Assembly: GCF_028553765.1 (NCBI RefSeq)
Contig: NZ_CP067134.1
Span: 1,903,001-1,967,000, forward strand
Direction of reading: 5' to 3'
DNA length: 64,000 nucleotides
Origin: Paracoccus stylophorae
Lineage (GTDB): Bacteria > Pseudomonadota > Alphaproteobacteria > Rhodobacterales > Rhodobacteraceae
The notes beneath the pieces are model-generated. The model searched no databases. It had not been told where the DNA came from and was given only the letters and a program-made list of their open reading frames with translations. Shown here piece after piece: positions 61,719-64,000 of this stretch. The position numbers and the translations under genes were made by a program. The first letter of the stretch is position 1. The number at the start of each line of letters is the position of its first letter.

Positions 61719-62201
61719 ATGGCGCGATCAGAGATCGATTACGGCGGAATGATGCATCGCGCGATGCAGGGACTGATCGCGGACGTGCTTGAAAGCGTCG
61801 CGCGCGAGGGGCTGCCGGGCGATCATCATTTCTTCATCACCTTCGACACCCGCGACGACGGCGTCGAGATGGCCGACTGGCTGCGAGAGCGTTATCCGGA
61901 AGAGATGACGATCGTGATCCAGAACTGGTTCGACGATCTCAGGATCGACGAGGACGGCTTCAACATCACCCTCAATTTCGGCAACTCGCCCGAACCGATG
62001 CGTATCCCCTTCGACGCGCTGCGCACCTTTGTCGATCCGTCGGTCGAATTCGGCCTGCGCTTCGAGACCCAGGACGGTGAGGACGACGAGGACGAGGACG
62101 GCGAATTCCAGATCGAGGAAGGGGACGGCGGCGACGACAGCCCCGACGATTCGCCGCCGGGCGGCGGTGAGGTCGTGCAGCTTGACCGCTGGCGGAAATA
62201 G
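61719..62201 (+). CDS. sspB: ClpXP adaptor SspB (alpha type)
   Basis: Binds ssrA-tagged proteins and hands them to ClpXP. The 160-residue protein has the alphaproteobacterial SspB core: IDYGGMMHRAMQGLIADVL, HHFFITFDTRDDGVEMADWL, MTIVIQNWFDDL and FNITLNFGNSPEPMRIPFDAL. An acidic, flexible stretch (DDEDEDGEFQIEEGDGGDD) follows, and then a conserved end VVQLDRWRK that probably docks on ClpX. The start at 61719 has GAGG upstream. It is the next gene after the tmRNA, so tag and adaptor are neighbours. Confidence 0.92.
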   Translation: MARSEIDYGGMMHRAMQGLIADVLESVAREGLPGDHHFFITFDTRDDGVEMADWLRERYPEEMTIVIQNWFDDLRIDEDGFNITLNFGNSPEPMRIPFDALRTFVDPSVEFGLRFETQDGEDDEDEDGEFQIEEGDGGDDSPDDSPPGGGEVVQLDRWRK

Positions 62202-62329
62202 CCGATCCGCGCGGTTCCTCCGTTACCCGATCTGACTGCGGCAGGTCAAAATCGGCATGCCATGGCATACGAATTGCCAAGCGGCGCGCCCCCCGCTAAA
62301 ACCGCCGAAACCGCGAGGGAGCCTTTCTC

Positions 62330-63724
62330 ATGACCAAGACCCGCACCGAGACCGACAGCTTCGGCGAGCTGGAGGTTGATGCCAGCAAATACTGGGGCGC
62401 GCAGACGCAGCGTTCGATCATGAATTTCCCCATCGGGTGGGAACGCCAGCCGGTCGCGATCATCCGCGCGCTTGGCGCGATCAAGCTTGCCGCGGCGCGG
62501 ATCAACATGGCCGAAGGCCGGCTGGACGAACGGATCGGGCGGGCGATGGAACAGGCCGCGACCGAGGTGTTCGAGGGCAGGTTCGACGACAACTTTCCGC
62601 TTGTGGTCTGGCAGACCGGATCGGGCACGCAGTCGAACATGAACGCCAACGAGGTCATCAGCAACCGCGCCATCGAGATCCTGGGCGGTCAGATGGGCAG
62701 CAAGGACCCGGTTCACCCCAACGACCACGTGAATATGGGCCAGTCCAGCAACGATACTTTCCCGACCGCGATGCATGTGGGCATCGGCATGATGGCGCGC
62801 GACGTGCTGATTCCCGGTCTGGAAAAGCTGCACAAGGCGCTGGCGGACAAGGCGGACGAGTTTCGCGACATCATCAAGATCGGGCGCACCCATACGCAGG
62901 ACGCCACGCCCCTGACGCTGGGTCAGGAATTCGGCGGCTATGCCCATCAGGTGAAGATGGGGATCGAGCGGGTACGCCTGTGCCTGCCTCATATCTACGA
63001 GCTGGCGCAGGGCGGCACCGCGGTCGGCACCGGGCTGAACACGAAAAAGGGCTGGGACACGGCCATCGCCGCCGAGATCGCCAGGATCACCGACCTGCCC
63101 TTCGTCACCGCCCCCAACAAGTTCGAGGCGCTGGCCGCCCACGATGCGATGGTGTTCTTTTCCGGCGCGCTGAAGACCGTGGCCGCCTCGCTGTTCAAGA
63201 TCGCCAACGACATCCGGTTTCTGGGGTCCGGCCCGCGTTCCGGTCTGGGCGAATTGATCCTGCCCGAAAACGAGCCGGGATCGTCGATCATGCCGGGCAA
63301 GGTCAACCCGACCCAGGCCGAGGCGCTGACGATGGCCTGCGCGCATGTGATGGGCAACGACGCGGCGGTGACGTTCGCGGGCAGCCAGGGGCATTTCGAA
63401 CTGAACGTCTTCAACCCGATGATGTCCTATAACGTCATGCAGTCGATGCAGCTTCTGGGCGACGCGGCCAGCAGCTTTACCGACAACATGGTGTCGGGCA
63501 TCGAGGCCAATACCGACCGCATCGAAAAGCTGATGAAGGAATCGCTGATGCTGGTGACGGCGCTGGCGCCGACCATCGGTTACGACAACGCCACCAAGGT
63601 CGCCAAGACCGCCCACAAGAACGGCACGACGCTGCGCGAAGAGGCCATCGCCCTGGGCTTTGTCGATGGCGAGACGTTCGACCGGATCGTGCGCCCCGAG
63701 GACATGATCGGCCCGCGCGACTGA
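62330..63724 (+). CDS. fumC: Fumarate hydratase, class II
   Basis: Interconverts fumarate and malate in the TCA cycle. The 464-residue protein has the iron-free class II motifs: [53 protein letters not shown], and [17 protein letters not shown] with the flexible catalytic loop. Length is normal. A GAGGGAG ribosome site stands before ATG 62330. A separate promoter follows for the DUF4169 gene. Confidence 0.96.
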   Translation: MTKTRTETDSFGELEVDASKYWGAQTQRSIMNFPIGWERQPVAIIRALGAIKLAAARINMAEGRLDERIGRAMEQAATEVFEGRFDDNFPLVVWQTGSGTQSNMNANEVISNRAIEILGGQMGSKDPVHPNDHVNMGQSSNDTFPTAMHVGIGMMARDVLIPGLEKLHKALADKADEFRDIIKIGRTHTQDATPLTLGQEFGGYAHQVKMGIERVRLCLPHIYELAQGGTAVGTGLNTKKGWDTAIAAEIARITDLPFVTAPNKFEALAAHDAMVFFSGALKTVAASLFKIANDIRFLGSGPRSGLGELILPENEPGSSIMPGKVNPTQAEALTMACAHVMGNDAAVTFAGSQGHFELNVFNPMMSYNVMQSMQLLGDAASSFTDNMVSGIEANTDRIEKLMKESLMLVTALAPTIGYDNATKVAKTAHKNGTTLREEAIALGFVDGETFDRIVRPEDMIGPRD

Positions 63725-63754
63725 TCGGGCCGACCTTGCGCGGCGCGGCAGCGG

Positions 63755-63783
63755 GTGAAAAACCTGTCGCGCCGCGCTATACT
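63755..63783 (+). promoter_or_regulatory. Probable promoter of the DUF4169 gene
   Basis: GTGAAA (63755-63760), 17 bp, TATACT (63778-63783), inside the gap after fumC. The -10 box is good; the -35 box is weak. Confidence 0.45.
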
Positions 63784-63841
63784 GGTCGCGCCATTCGGGG
63801 CGCATGGCTGGCCCGTGCGCGCCGGCCAACAGGGGTAAGCC

Positions 63842-64000
63842 ATGTCCGGCACGATCAATCTGCGGCAGGTCCGCAAGCAGCGTCAACGCGCCAAAAAGCG
63901 GGCGCAGGCCGACGCGAACGCCGCAAAGTTCGGCGAGTCCAAGCCGATCCGCGCCGCGCGCGCGGCCGAATCGGCCCGCGCCGCGCGCGATCACGACGCC
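63842..64000 (+). CDS. DUF4169 family small basic protein (cut by the window end)
   Basis: The first 53 codons of a small Arg/Ala/Lys-rich protein: INLRQVRKQRQRAKKRAQ, NAAKFGESKPIRAAR and a helical ARAARDHDA. This matches DUF4169, a family of about 60 residues found after fumC in many Rhodobacterales. AGGGG stands upstream of ATG 63842. The frame is open at base 64000, so only a few residues and the stop should be missing. Function unknown; the charge pattern suggests nucleic-acid or ribosome contact, which is a guess. Confidence 0.82.
   Translation, partial: MSGTINLRQVRKQRQRAKKRAQADANAAKFGESKPIRAARAAESARAARDHDA

Overview
The window looks like a chromosomal segment from a GC-rich alphaproteobacterium of the order Rhodobacterales, most like Paracoccus or a close relative. 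The evidence is a CckA-type cell-cycle kinase, a circularly permuted two-piece tmRNA, an alpha-type SspB, and the lineage-typical small proteins DUF6456, DUF6477 and DUF4169. It also carries a bacterial voltage-gated sodium channel and an ectABC-ask ectoine operon. Genes are densely packed. There is no rRNA, prophage, complete insertion sequence or CRISPR array. The genus is inference; only a phylogeny of the marker genes would settle it.

Layout. 1-1039: start of cckA, cut by the left edge, with a CtrA-type box upstream. 1123-6782: housekeeping genes (rsmB-type methyltransferase, sodium channel, pyrH, miaA, rlmE, Ppx/GppA phosphatase). 6996-9148: a three-gene one-carbon/B12 methyl-transfer module. 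9256-10523: tRNA-Leu(CAA) and lipA. 10524-15846: peroxiredoxin, the divergent DUF6456/DUF6477 pair, a HerA-like ATPase, a 510-bp gap with two candidate small RNAs, and an IalB-family protein. 15916-21133: an envelope cluster (KAS, dedicated ACP, LpxD and L,D-transpeptidase on the minus strand; a MepK-like peptidase divergent).

21301-33972: a TetR gene, then rutR and a complete reductive pyrimidine catabolism locus. PreT/PydX and PreA reduce uracil or thymine, dihydropyrimidinase opens the ring, the M20 amidohydrolase releases beta-alanine, and the aminotransferase passes its nitrogen to pyruvate. An NMT1-type ABC importer lies inside the locus. A RutR-like operator sits on the promoter. 34523-40577: Leu/Glu-type dehydrogenase, class II aroA, a lipoprotein, moaA and a gamma-glutamyltransferase. 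40707-46890: a long minus-strand block, yajC-secD-secF-Mth938-ccmA-ccmB-ccmC-ccmD-ccmG, joining Sec export to cytochrome c maturation. 47124-49862: mazG, a TauE/SafE permease and dusA.

50158-52872 is the least explained coding part: a secreted coiled-coil protein next to a TAXI-type solute receptor with no TRAP permease in the window. 53200-56709: MOSC protein, pdxY, PaaI thioesterase, gnd. 56727-61210: ectR divergent from ectA-ectB-ectC-ask. 61230-62201: tmRNA beside sspB, so the degradation tag and the adaptor that delivers tagged proteins to ClpXP are neighbours. 62330-64000: fumC and the start of a DUF4169 gene.
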